Shown here: piece after piece, positions 8,549-15,997 of the stretch | How positions within the stretch are numbered: position 1 is the stretch's first letter | How the letters are laid out: each line of letters starts with the position of its first letter | Assembly: GCF_002814095.1 (NCBI RefSeq) | Contig: NZ_CP021913.1 | Coordinates: forward strand, 2,700,001-2,764,000 | From: Sagittula sp. P11 | GTDB lineage: Bacteria > Pseudomonadota > Alphaproteobacteria > Rhodobacterales > Rhodobacteraceae | Direction: 5' to 3' | DNA: 64,000 nt | The notes under the pieces: model-generated | The model's input: the letters and a program-made list of their open reading frames with translations, nothing else | What the model was told of the DNA's origin: nothing | Database searches by the model: none | Program-made: the position numbers and the translations under genes

Positions 8549-8722
8549 ATGAGCTTGAGTTCGCATCTGCAGGAACTGAAGAAGAAGCACCATGCCCTGT
8601 CCGAGGCCGTGGAGCAGGCGCAACGTGCGCCCAGTACCGACGACCTGCAAATCGCGCACCTGAAAAAGCAGAAATTGAGGATCAAGGAGGAGATTACGCG
8701 CCTTTCGTCCGCCGTCGCCTGA
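8549..8722 (+). CDS. DUF465 (YdcH-like) small coiled-coil protein
   Basis: 57 residues, MSLSSHLQELKKKHHALSEA onward, highly charged and helical, ending in LKIKEEITRL-type sequence (here LRIKEEITRL). This is the DUF465/YdcH family, common in alphaproteobacteria and of unknown function. Translation starts at ATG 8549, with AAAGGAGG at the right distance; an in-frame ATG at 8477 lacks a ribosome site. A strong hairpin follows 15 nt after the stop. Confidence 0.9.
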   Translation: MSLSSHLQELKKKHHALSEAVEQAQRAPSTDDLQIAHLKKQKLRIKEEITRLSSAVA

Positions 8723-8737
8723 CGCACGGCGGAGCGG

Positions 8738-8766
8738 CCTGTCCTGAGACAACCGCTCAGGACAGG
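8738..8766 (+). terminator. Hairpin terminator after the DUF465 gene
   Basis: Perfect 11-bp stem CCTGTCCTGAG/CTCAGGACAGG with a 7-nt loop. Only a short TT follows, so it may act mainly as a 3'-end stabiliser. Confidence 0.65.
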
Positions 8767-8859
8767 TTCGCCGACGTGGTGGAAGCCAACGCCTTGCCCG
8801 GCGCACCGGGCAGCGCCTTGTTTTCCGGACATCGCTGAAAGCACACTGCCCTGGGGCAG

Positions 8860-9474
8860 TCAGGCAGGTTTTGGCGTGTCCACAAGGAAGCCTGCAAGCG
8901 CCTGCACCTCGGCCTGCGCGATCTCGTGGCCGCCGGGATGCCAGAGGGTGTCGACCTTTGCGCCCTGCGCCGACAGCCAGCCGACGAACGTCCGTGTCAG
9001 AGGGGCCGGGCAGATCGGGTCGCGCTCCCCTGCGGTGACGAGCACGCGGGCGCCGTCGAGGCCCGGCTGCGGGTCCGGGTCCCAGGTGATCAGCGGATGG
9101 AGGAGCGCGAGGTCGGTGAACAGGTGTGGCGCACGCATCGCGACAGCGGCAAGGATGTTCGCGCCATTGGAATAGCCCAGCCCGACGACCCACGTTGCAC
9201 CGACACGCACCTTCGCCGCCTCGACGAACTCCGCCATAGCGGCCGCGCGTGTCCAGAGGTCGTCCATGTCGTAGACGCCCTCCGCCTTGCGCCGGAAATA
9301 CCTCAGTGCCCCGTGTTCGGAGACGTCGCCGCGCGGCGAGATCACATGCGCGCCCTCCAGCACCTGCCGGGGGAAGTCGTGGAACTGGTGTTCGTCGCCA
9401 CCCGTGCCGTGGAACGTGAAGACGAGGGGCGCGCCCGGCGCGCCCCCGGTTTCCGAAAAGACGTGGTCAGTCAT
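8860..9474 (-). CDS. MhqD-like alpha/beta-hydrolase (carboxylesterase/phospholipase family)
   Basis: 204 residues. FTFHGTGGDEHQF (about 19-31) forms the oxyanion region, GYSNG (100-104) holds nucleophile S102, and D152 (AGERDPICP) and H183 (PGGHE) complete the triad. The ATG at 9474 overlaps the stop of the upstream ring-cleaving dioxygenase by 8 nt, so the two are translationally coupled. In Bacillus subtilis mhqO and mhqD encode the same pair of families and are induced by quinones; the same role is inferred here. A longer reading frame upstream of this ATG belongs to the overlapping gene. Confidence 0.85.
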   Translation of the reverse strand: MTDHVFSETGGAPGAPLVFTFHGTGGDEHQFHDFPRQVLEGAHVISPRGDVSEHGALRYFRRKAEGVYDMDDLWTRAAAMAEFVEAAKVRVGATWVVGLGYSNGANILAAVAMRAPHLFTDLALLHPLITWDPDPQPGLDGARVLVTAGERDPICPAPLTRTFVGWLSAQGAKVDTLWHPGGHEIAQAEVQALAGFLVDTPKPA

Positions 9475-10396
9475 GGATCGGCTCGAGCCGTTTTTCCAGT
9501 TGCGGGCGCAGGTGTTCGTGCTGCGTCGGCAGGCGCAGTGCCTCGCCAAGGTGCGCGGTGTCCTCGTCCCGGTCGAACCCGGGTTCATTGGTCGCGACCT
9601 CGAACAGCACGCCGCCGGGTGTCCGGAAGTAGATCGCCCAGAAGTAATCCCGGTCGATCACCGGCGTCACCTGATAGCCGGTGTCCATCAGCGCCTTGCG
9701 CACCTCCAGCTGCTTCTCGCGGTTGTCCACCGAGAAAGCGATGTGGTGCACGCTGCCGGCGCCCTGGTCGGCGCGGCCTGCATCGACCTCGGTGATGTCC
9801 ATCACCTGCGCCTCGTTGCCGTTGGGCACGCGGAAGCGGGTGACGTTGTTCTCCGCATCGTCCTTCTCGTAGCCCATGAAGCGCAGCAGTTCCGCACTGG
9901 CCTGCGCATCCCGTTGCGACAGCCGCAGATCGGCGGAGTGGAAGCCGCGGATCGCCACGTCGGCGGGGACATCGGCCACCCAGGGGGCGCGGTCGTCTTC
10001 GGCCGCGACAAGCGCAAAGCCGTCACCGTCCGGTCCCTTGAACATCAGCCGCTGCTCGCCTAGCCGGTCCGTGCGGATCAGCCCGTCGACCTTGTGCTCG
10101 GCCAGCCGGGTTTCCCAGAAGGGCAGGGCGTCCTTCGGCACGCTGAACACGGTCGTGCCGACCTCGCCGGTGCCGGGACGGCCAGGGCTGGCGTTCGGGA
10201 AGGGGAAATAGGTCATCACCGTGCCGGGCGTGCCGATCTCGTCGCCGTAGTACAGGTGATAGACGTCCGGGGCGTCGAAGTTCACCGTCTTCTTGACCCG
10301 TCGCAGGCCAAGAACCTTGGTGAAGAAATCGTTGTTCTCCTGCGCGCCCGAGGCGAGCGAGGTCACGTGGTGCAGTCCGTTGATCTGGGTCAGCAT
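9467..10396 (-). CDS. Ring-cleaving dioxygenase, MhqO-like (glyoxalase/VOC superfamily)
   Basis: 309 residues with two VOC domains. Metal ligands are expected at H9/H10 (INGLHHVTSLAS), H217/H218 (GSVHHIAFSV) and E266 (GGVLFEVATNEPGF). Such proteins are Fe(II)-dependent dioxygenases acting on hydroquinone-type rings; MhqO of Bacillus subtilis is the nearest described type. ATG 10396 follows GGAGGA at good spacing. Reading frame continues far upstream without this start but overlaps phaB, so that extension is spurious. It forms a two-gene unit with the MhqD-like hydrolase. Confidence 0.87.
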   Translation of the reverse strand: MLTQINGLHHVTSLASGAQENNDFFTKVLGLRRVKKTVNFDAPDVYHLYYGDEIGTPGTVMTYFPFPNASPGRPGTGEVGTTVFSVPKDALPFWETRLAEHKVDGLIRTDRLGEQRLMFKGPDGDGFALVAAEDDRAPWVADVPADVAIRGFHSADLRLSQRDAQASAELLRFMGYEKDDAENNVTRFRVPNGNEAQVMDITEVDAGRADQGAGSVHHIAFSVDNREKQLEVRKALMDTGYQVTPVIDRDYFWAIYFRTPGGVLFEVATNEPGFDRDEDTAHLGEALRLPTQHEHLRPQLEKRLEPIHD

Positions 10397-10490
10397 GGCT
10401 GGGTCCTCCTTCATGGCAAGGATATAGCGGCTGCGGCCCATCAAGGTAGTCCAAGCGTCCGCGCCCGATTGGTGCGAAAATGCACACATG

Positions 10491-10525
10491 AAAAAGAAAA
10501 AGGCCCCGACCGTGCAGTCGGGACC
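10491..10525 (-). terminator. Rho-independent terminator of phaB
   Basis: On the minus strand a GC-rich 9-bp stem (one mismatch) with a 6-nt loop TGCACG is followed by TTTTTCTTTTT. It lies 33 nt after the phaB stop and is a classical intrinsic terminator. Confidence 0.9.
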
Positions 10526-10557
10526 CTCTGGTTTGATTGATCCGGCGCGGCGTCCGC

Positions 10558-11280
10558 TCAGACGAAGAACTGTGCGCCGTTCGCAGAGATCGTGGAACCG
10601 TTGATGAAACCCGCGTCGTCGGAGGCGAGGAACACGACACAGCGCGCGATTTCTTCCGGCTCGCCAAGGCGGCCCGCCGGGATCTGGGCGATGATCGACT
10701 CGCGCACCTTTTCCGGCACGGCCATGACCATCTCGGTCGCGATGTAGCCTGGGCAGATCGCGTTCGCGGTGATGCCGGCGCGGGCGCCTTCCTGCGCCAG
10801 CGACTTCACGATGCCGAGGTCGCCCGCCTTGGTCGCGGCATAGTTCACCTGCGCGAACTGTCCCTTCTGGCCGTTGATCGACGAGATCACGATGACCCGC
10901 CCGAACTTGCGCTCCCGCATGCCCGGCCAGACCGGGTGCACGGTGTTGAACACGCCGGTCAGGTTGGTGTCGATCACCTCTTTCCATTGTTCGGGGGTCA
11001 TCTTGTGGAACGGCGCGTCACGGGTGATGCCCGCGTTGGCGACGACCACGTCGATGGGGCCGAGATCCGCTTCGACCTGCGCGATACCCGCCTTGGACGA
11101 TTCGTAGTCCGCGACGTTCCACTTGTAGGTCTTGATGCCGGTCTCTTGGGTGAACGCGGCGGCCTTCTCGTCGTTGCCTGCATAGGTGGCGGCGACAGTG
11201 TAGCCCTCCGCCTTCAGCGCCTTCGAGATGGCCTCACCGATGCCGCGGCTGCCGCCGGTGACGAGTGCAACTCTTGCCAT
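10558..11280 (-). CDS. phaB: Acetoacetyl-CoA reductase PhaB
   Basis: 240 residues, short-chain dehydrogenase. It has the cofactor motif TGGSRGIGE (8-16), NAG (82-84), a catalytic Ser in VISSINGQKGQ (S133/S134) and YAATK (Y147, K151). The motif NYAATKAG and the length match PhaB, which reduces acetoacetyl-CoA to (R)-3-hydroxybutyryl-CoA with NADPH, for PHB and as the second step of the ethylmalonyl-CoA pathway. A patatin-like gene separates it from phaA. It has its own predicted promoter, with two palindromes over the -35 and -10 boxes, and a strong terminator. Confidence 0.95.
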   Translation of the reverse strand: MARVALVTGGSRGIGEAISKALKAEGYTVAATYAGNDEKAAAFTQETGIKTYKWNVADYESSKAGIAQVEADLGPIDVVVANAGITRDAPFHKMTPEQWKEVIDTNLTGVFNTVHPVWPGMRERKFGRVIVISSINGQKGQFAQVNYAATKAGDLGIVKSLAQEGARAGITANAICPGYIATEMVMAVPEKVRESIIAQIPAGRLGEPEEIARCVVFLASDDAGFINGSTISANGAQFFV

Positions 11281-11311
11281 GGGAACTCCTCCAGTCAGTG
11301 GCTTAATCGTT

Positions 11312-11326
11312 GGTAACTTTGTTACC
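11312..11326. promoter_or_regulatory. Palindrome over the phaB -10 box
   Basis: GGTAACTTTGTTACC, a perfect 6-bp dyad around TTT. It contains the predicted phaB -10 (TAACAA on the minus strand), so a bound protein would block initiation. Its centre is 31 bp from that of the neighbouring palindrome, about three helical turns. Confidence 0.5.
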
Positions 11327-11347
11327 TTCCTGTTTTAACTTGCGCAA
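11319..11347 (-). promoter_or_regulatory. Predicted phaB promoter
   Basis: Minus-strand TTGCGC, 17-nt spacer, TAACAA, placing the start of transcription about 30 nt before the phaB ATG. The bases TTTG directly upstream of the -35 box are shared with the predicted mcd and accA promoters. Confidence 0.5.
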
Positions 11348-11356
11348 CAAAGTTGC
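11344..11356. promoter_or_regulatory. GCAAC/GTTGC palindrome at the phaB -35 box
   Basis: GCAACAAAGTTGC, a perfect 5-bp dyad around AAA, overlapping the -35 box. Half-sites of the same sequence occur upstream of phaA (GCAACGTTGC, 13575-13584) and mcd (GTTGCAGCGCAAC, 41370-41382). A PhaR- or RamB-type regulator is possible but unproven. Confidence 0.45.
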
Positions 11357-11399
11357 TTTAATTTTCTCCGCTTCTGCGGTTTTTATACAGTTTCCGGCC

Positions 11400-12230
11400 T
11401 CAGACCCCTTCAAGGTAACGCTCTGCATCGCGTTCCCCCAGGGCCCAGGTGTCCCGCAGCTTCTGCGGGTCGGTGAAATCTATCTTGTCGGCGGGCGTCT
11501 CGCTGCCCGGCCAGACGTAGGTGCGGCCCGCCACGTCGGGCAGCTTCTTGTACTCGCGGGTCAGCAGCACCAGCGTCTCGCCCTTGTCGGGCACGGGCAT
11601 CGGCGCCTGGTCGGCCATGCCGCCGTCGACCACCCGCCGTCCTTCCCACAGGGGAGGCTCGAACACCGGGGGGATGACTGCGGCCGCGCTCACGAGGTCG
11701 GCGAGCCGCCCGTCGCGCGCCGCGGCGTTTGCGTCGATCAGGTTCGACGTCAGGCCCATCTTCTCCGCCCAGTTGAAATGCGGCGATCCGACGATGTGCA
11801 GTTCCGCCTCGTAGGTGGCCGCCAGTGCGGTGCCGGTCAGCGTCGCCAGGCCCGTCTCCGGCGGATGCGCGATCTGGATCTGGAAGGCGGGGCCCTCCGC
11901 CACCTTGCGCGTCGCCTCATCGTCCAGCACGCGGTTGACCACGTCGCAATACAGTTCCTGATGCGGGGTGATGCCGTTCTCGTCCGCCTCGAACAGGTCG
12001 ATGTTCGTGTCGCGCCGTTCAAACGCGTCGCACATCGTGTCCAGCAGGCGGCGTTCGATGCCCGCGATCCACGCAGCCCCCGCCAGCGCGCCGCCGCTGA
12101 CGCCGGTCACGCGTTCGGGCGCGAAGGACATGTCCTTCGCGAGCCGGGTCAGGAAGCCGCCCTGCCAGAAGCAGCGCAGCCCACCACCGGAAAAGACGAT
12201 CTGGGCGGGGTCTTCGGGAAGTCTTGTCAT
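11400..12230 (-). CDS. Patatin-like phospholipase/hydrolase between phaA and phaB
   Basis: 276 residues. It has the patatin oxyanion motif FSGGGLRCFWQGG (13-25), nucleophile elbow GVSGG (S45) and dyad aspartate in VDGG (D202). It is therefore a Ser-Asp acyl hydrolase, probably cytoplasmic since no signal peptide is seen. The conserved Arg or Lys after GGG is present (GGGLR). ATG 12230 is preferred to an upstream in-frame start that would overlap phaA. A UUCG-looped hairpin lies between phaA and this gene. Location suggests a role in PHB or membrane-lipid turnover, but this is inference only. Confidence 0.85.
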   Translation of the reverse strand: MTRLPEDPAQIVFSGGGLRCFWQGGFLTRLAKDMSFAPERVTGVSGGALAGAAWIAGIERRLLDTMCDAFERRDTNIDLFEADENGITPHQELYCDVVNRVLDDEATRKVAEGPAFQIQIAHPPETGLATLTGTALAATYEAELHIVGSPHFNWAEKMGLTSNLIDANAAARDGRLADLVSAAAVIPPVFEPPLWEGRRVVDGGMADQAPMPVPDKGETLVLLTREYKKLPDVAGRTYVWPGSETPADKIDFTDPQKLRDTWALGERDAERYLEGV

Positions 12231-12239
12231 GAAGGGAAA

Positions 12240-12257
12240 CGGGCCCCGAAGGGCCCG
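12240..12257 (-). terminator. UUCG-loop hairpin between phaA and the patatin gene
   Basis: On the minus strand CGGGCCC-TTCG-GGGCCCG then TTTCCC. The 7-bp stem with a stable UUCG tetraloop lies 13 nt after the phaA stop and just before the patatin start, so it may terminate part of the phaA transcript or attenuate the downstream gene. Confidence 0.6.
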
Positions 12258-12270
12258 CCTCTGTTCCGTC

Positions 12271-13446
12271 TTACGGACGCTCGACGCAGAGCGCGACGCC
12301 CATGCCGCCACCGATGCAGAGCGTGGCGAGGCCCTTCTTGGCGTCGCGGCGCTTCATTTCGAACAGCAGGGTGTTCAGGACACGGCAGCCCGAAGCACCG
12401 ATCGGGTGGCCGATGGCGATGGCGCCGCCGTTCACGTTCACGATGGCCGGATCCCAGCCCATGTCCTTGTTCACGGCACAGGCCTGTGCGGCGAAGGCCT
12501 CGTTGGCTTCCACGAGGTCGAGGTCGCTCACCGACCAGCCGGCCTTTTCCAGCGCCTTGCGCGATGCGTGGATCGGGCCGACGCCCATGATCGACGGATC
12601 GAGACCGGCGGTCGCGTAGGACGCGATGCGGGCCAGCGGCTCGATCCCGCGCTTCTCGGCGTCGTCGGCGGACATCAGCAGGACACCGGCGGCGCCGTCG
12701 TTGATGCCGGAGGCGTTCGCCGCGGTCACGGAGCCGTCCTTGGTGAAGGCCGGACGCAGTTTCTGCATGGCGTCCATCGTTGCGCCGTGGCGGATGTACT
12801 CATCCTTGTCCATGACGATGTCGCCCTTGCGGGTCTTGATGGTGAAGGGGATCACCTCGTCGTCGAACTTGCCGGCCTTCTGCGCGGCCTCGGCCTTGTT
12901 CTGGGATGCGACGGCGAATTCGTCCTGCATCTCGCGGGTGATCTGCCACTGGTCGGCCACGTTCTCGGCGGTCTGGCCCATGTGGTAGCCGTTGAACGCG
13001 TCCCAGAGGCCGTCCTTGATCATCGTGTCGATGTACTTCACGTCGCCCATCTTGTGCGCCTGGCGCAGGTTCTGCGCGTGGGGGCTCATGGACATGTTTT
13101 CCTGGCCGCCGGCGCAGACGATGGCGGCGTCGCCCAGCATGATGTGCTGCGCACCCAGTGCAACGGCGCGCAGGCCCGAGCCGCAGACCTGGTTGATGCC
13201 CCATGCGGCCGATTCCTTCGGCAGGCCCGCGTTGATGTGCGCCTGACGCGCAGGGTTCTGGCCCTGAGCGGCGGTCAGCACCTGGCCGAGAATGGTTTCC
13301 GAAACCTCGTCCTTCGAGATGCCTGCACGGGCGACCAGCGCCTCCAGCACGGCAGCACCCAGATCGTGCGCCGGGGTGTTGGCGAACGAGCCGCCAAAGC
13401 TGCCGACGCCGGTGCGGGCAGCGCTTGCGATAACGACATTGGTCAT
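12271..13446 (-). CDS. phaA: Acetyl-CoA C-acetyltransferase PhaA
   Basis: 391 residues, biosynthetic thiolase, condensing two acetyl-CoA to acetoacetyl-CoA for PHB and the ethylmalonyl-CoA pathway. Catalytic residues are C88 ([10 protein letters not shown]), H347 (GHPIGASG) and C377 (LCIGGGMG). Length and motifs match PhaA throughout. ATG 13446 follows AGGAGGACACCAC-type leader sequence. A GCAACGTTGC palindrome lies about 130 bp upstream, sharing half-sites with the phaB and mcd promoters. Confidence 0.96.
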   Translation of the reverse strand: MTNVVIASAARTGVGSFGGSFANTPAHDLGAAVLEALVARAGISKDEVSETILGQVLTAAQGQNPARQAHINAGLPKESAAWGINQVCGSGLRAVALGAQHIMLGDAAIVCAGGQENMSMSPHAQNLRQAHKMGDVKYIDTMIKDGLWDAFNGYHMGQTAENVADQWQITREMQDEFAVASQNKAEAAQKAGKFDDEVIPFTIKTRKGDIVMDKDEYIRHGATMDAMQKLRPAFTKDGSVTAANASGINDGAAGVLLMSADDAEKRGIEPLARIASYATAGLDPSIMGVGPIHASRKALEKAGWSVSDLDLVEANEAFAAQACAVNKDMGWDPAIVNVNGGAIAIGHPIGASGCRVLNTLLFEMKRRDAKKGLATLCIGGGMGVALCVERP

Positions 13447-13574
13447 GTGGTGTCCTCCTGGCCAAGCGTAAATGTAAACGCGAGCCCGCGGGGCGCGGAC
13501 CGCTTCTGTCTCGCCTGTCGAGGGAATGGACTAAACGATTTTTCCACCCTCCAAAAGAGGCAGGGTGTCTCAGA

Positions 13575-13584
13575 GCAACGTTGC
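13575..13584. promoter_or_regulatory. GCAACGTTGC palindrome upstream of phaA
   Basis: A perfect 10-bp palindrome between the phaA start and the end of the EAL gene. The same half-sites GCAAC and GTTGC flank the phaB -35 box with a 3-nt spacer. No clear -35/-10 pair was found next to this copy. Confidence 0.35.
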
Positions 13585-13585
13585 G

Positions 13586-14401
13586 TCAGGCCTGTCGGCG
13601 GGTCGGCTCTGCCCGCCATGCGGGTGTGACGGTGGGTGCCGCGTAGAGATAACCCTGAAGGCAATCGACCCCCAGGCGGGCAAGGCAGTCGGCATCTGCC
13701 TGCGTCTCGACGCATTCGGCGACTGTGAACATGTCGAAGTGTTCGGAAATGCTGACCATGGCGCCGACAAGGACCTGGTTGTCGGGATCCTTGGCAATGC
13801 CGCGACAGAATTCCCCGTCGATCTTCAGGATGTCGAAGCTGAAGTCCTTGAAATGCCGCAGCGCGGTGTAGCCGGAGCCGAAATCGTCGATGGCGAAGGT
13901 GATTCCCTTCTTGCGCAGGTCGCTCATGAAGGTGGTGACCAGTTCGGGCACCAGCATGGCGGAATGCTCCGTGATCTCGAGAATCAGCCGTTCGGCCACG
14001 GTGGGGTCGTCGGAGATGCCCCGATGCAGCGTGCGCATCCACTTCTTGTAGCCGATGGACCGCGCCGACATGTTGACCGACAGCCGCAAGCTCGGCACGC
14101 GGCGCAGCTCGCTCAGGCCCTTTTCCAATGCGATGCAGTCCAGAAGCCGCCCGTACTCGGTGTCTTCCACGGTATCGATGAACTCTCCGGCGGGAATCAC
14201 CCGCCCGGTGTCGTCGAGGACGCGAATCAGCCCCTCCTGGAAGGCGGCCCGGTCCGGTTGCGCCGCCTGCACGACCGGCTGGAAGGCGAGGATGACCTGA
14301 CGGTGCTGGATCGCACGGCGCACCATGTCCATGACGCCCGCGTCGCGCGCGTCGACCGCGTGTTCGAGGGCATTGCGCGGGCCGGTGGTGATCTTCGGCA
14401 T
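13586..14401 (-). CDS. EAL-domain cyclic-di-GMP phosphodiesterase
   Basis: 271 residues, a stand-alone EAL domain without sensory, GGDEF or membrane segments. All residues needed for catalysis are seen: E56 (EGLIR, a variant of EAL), N110 (NMSARS), E142 (LEITEHS), D172/D173 (IDDFGSGYT), K193 (LKIDGEF), E229 and E232 (AECVETQ) and Q249 (QGYLYA). It should therefore hydrolyse c-di-GMP to pGpG in the cytoplasm. It lies upstream of phaA on the same strand, with about 140 bp between them. Confidence 0.92.
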   Translation of the reverse strand: MPKITTGPRNALEHAVDARDAGVMDMVRRAIQHRQVILAFQPVVQAAQPDRAAFQEGLIRVLDDTGRVIPAGEFIDTVEDTEYGRLLDCIALEKGLSELRRVPSLRLSVNMSARSIGYKKWMRTLHRGISDDPTVAERLILEITEHSAMLVPELVTTFMSDLRKKGITFAIDDFGSGYTALRHFKDFSFDILKIDGEFCRGIAKDPDNQVLVGAMVSISEHFDMFTVAECVETQADADCLARLGVDCLQGYLYAAPTVTPAWRAEPTRRQA

Positions 14402-14518
14402 GGGGGGCGCTCCGTGTTCGCCGGGGGAGTCGGTGTGGCGGCATTTGAAAGGCGCGGGGTTAAGTCCGGTTTAAAGCGCGCCTTTGCGTCGAATTGGACC
14501 CGCCGGCGGGGCAGAGGC

Positions 14519-14546
14519 TTGACTCTCCACCGGGGCAGTGTATTCG
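14519..14546 (+). promoter_or_regulatory. Predicted rpsD promoter
   Basis: TTGACT, 16-nt spacer, TATTCG, leaving a leader of about 110 nt before the GTG start of rpsD. A good -35 with a moderate -10. Confidence 0.45.
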
Positions 14547-14662
14547 GGCCGCTCCATTGGTGTTGGTGGCCCCCGCAAGGGGATGCCTGTCACTCCGGGG
14601 CGCGGGGCAACCCGTCCGGGGAGAGGACAACGCCCTTCGAAACACAAAGAAGGAGATCAGCC

Positions 14663-15283
14663 GTGACCAAACGCACGACTGCCAAGTACAAGATCGACCG
14701 CCGCATGGGCGAAAACATCTGGGGCCGCCCGAAGTCCCCGGTCAACCGCCGCGAGTACGGCCCCGGCCAGCACGGCCAGCGCCGCAAGCAGAAGATGTCC
14801 GACTTCGGCCTTCAGCTGCGCGCCAAACAGAAGCTCAAGGGCTACTACGGCGACCTGACCGAAAAGCAATTCCGCCGCATCTTCTCGGACGCGGAACGCG
14901 CCAAGGGTGACACCGGCGAGCTGCTGATCGGCCTGCTCGAGCGCCGCCTCGACGCCGTCGTCTACCGCGCCAAGTTCGTGCCGACCGTCTTCGCCGCCCG
15001 CCAGTTCGTGAACCACGGCCACGTGACCGTGAACGGCCAGCGCGTGAACATCCCCTCCTACCGCGTGAAGGAAGGCGACGTGATCGAGGTCCGCGAGAAG
15101 TCCAAGCAGATGGCCGCAATCCTCGAAGCGACCCAGCTGCCGGAGCGTGACGTTCCCGACTACGTCGAAGTCGACCACAACAAGCTGACCGCGACCTTCG
15201 TGCGCACCCCGGGCCTTTCGGACGTGCCGTACCCGGTGATCATGGAACCGAACCTGGTCATCGAATACTACGCACAGAACTAA
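14663..15283 (+). CDS. rpsD: 30S ribosomal protein S4
   Basis: 206 residues, a primary 16S rRNA-binding protein. The S4 N-domain is followed by the S4 RNA-binding domain ([20 protein letters not shown], then [15 protein letters not shown]). Translation starts at GTG 14663, eight bases after AAGGAG; the open frame continues upstream but overlaps the EAL gene antisense and is not coding. It stands alone, outside an alpha operon, with its own terminator. The N-terminal zinc-binding cysteines of some S4 proteins are absent. Confidence 0.97.
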   Translation: MTKRTTAKYKIDRRMGENIWGRPKSPVNRREYGPGQHGQRRKQKMSDFGLQLRAKQKLKGYYGDLTEKQFRRIFSDAERAKGDTGELLIGLLERRLDAVVYRAKFVPTVFAARQFVNHGHVTVNGQRVNIPSYRVKEGDVIEVREKSKQMAAILEATQLPERDVPDYVEVDHNKLTATFVRTPGLSDVPYPVIMEPNLVIEYYAQN

Positions 15284-15312
15284 GCGTATCCCGGCTTTGC
15301 CGGCATGTTTCG

Positions 15313-15337
15313 GGGCCGTCCTTCGGGGCGGCCCTTT
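15313..15337 (+). terminator. rpsD terminator
   Basis: GGGCCGTCC-TTCG-GGGCGGCCC (9 bp with one G-T pair) followed by TTT, 30 nt after the rpsD stop. Confidence 0.85.
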
Positions 15338-15487
15338 CGCGTTTCCGGGGCCCAGCACCGTGCTGCCCTGCGTTCGGTCGGGTGGCGTGAGGTTTGGCGC
15401 CCTGACCGTGGCACGCCAGCAAAGGGCCACGCGGGGCAGGGCGGACGCAGGGGCGCCGTTACCCCGCGATGGGCTCCGGACAAAACA

Positions 15488-15521
15488 AAACCGCCGCGGC
15501 CTTCGTGGCGCGCGGCGGTTT
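15488..15521 (-). terminator. Terminator of the DUF1127 gene
   Basis: Perfect 11-bp stem AAACCGCCGCG/CGCGGCGGTTT with a 12-nt loop. On the minus strand it is followed by TTGTTTTG. It lies 30 nt after the stop codon. Confidence 0.85.
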
Positions 15522-15550
15522 GAAATCAAAGGGACGCGTGGCCCCTGAGT

Positions 15551-15766
15551 TCAGACGTAGAACACGTCGCGGAAAACGTGACGTGCGATTTCATCGCGCT
15601 TCAGGCCGCGCTTTGCCAGGTCCGCATCGGACATTGCGTGCAGACGCTCGATTTCCTTCATGCGGTGGCTGCTCTCGGCGATGCGGGCGAGGCCCTCCAT
15701 CATGCCGTTGAACATGTCCGCCAGGACGTTGCGGCGCGGTGCGCTCTCGTGTGTGATATGTGCCAT
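15551..15766 (-). CDS. DUF1127 small protein
   Basis: 71 residues. The C-terminal half (LHAMSDADLAKRGLKRDEIA, then RHVFRD) is the DUF1127 motif found in many small arginine-rich alphaproteobacterial proteins; some members act in RNA turnover or phosphate and carbon responses. The N-terminal part includes NVLADMFNGMMEGLARIAES. ATG 15766 has AAGAGGCAAGAAA upstream. It has its own strong terminator. The role here is unknown. Confidence 0.88.
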   Translation of the reverse strand: MAHITHESAPRRNVLADMFNGMMEGLARIAESSHRMKEIERLHAMSDADLAKRGLKRDEIARHVFRDVFYV

Positions 15767-15997
15767 TTTCTTGCCTCTTCGGTTGGGTTGCCCCTCCGTG
15801 ACAACAAGTTATGCCGCAGTGCGGCGATCTTCCAGTGCGGATGCAGCATACCCGCCACAGCGCTCATGCATGGCTGACGAACCGAGGCTCAGGGACCGTC
15901 CCGCCCCGACGCCGGCAAACGGCCACTGGACCTTTGACCTCCCGGACCTTATCACGCCACCGGATACCCGCCTGCCGATCCGTCCCCGGAGGAATAC

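Noticed and set aside
11370-11390. CCGC-TTCT-GCGG followed by TTTTTA as a plus-strand terminator
   Set aside because: Stem of only 4 bp and no plus-strand gene reads into it; both neighbours are on the minus strand.
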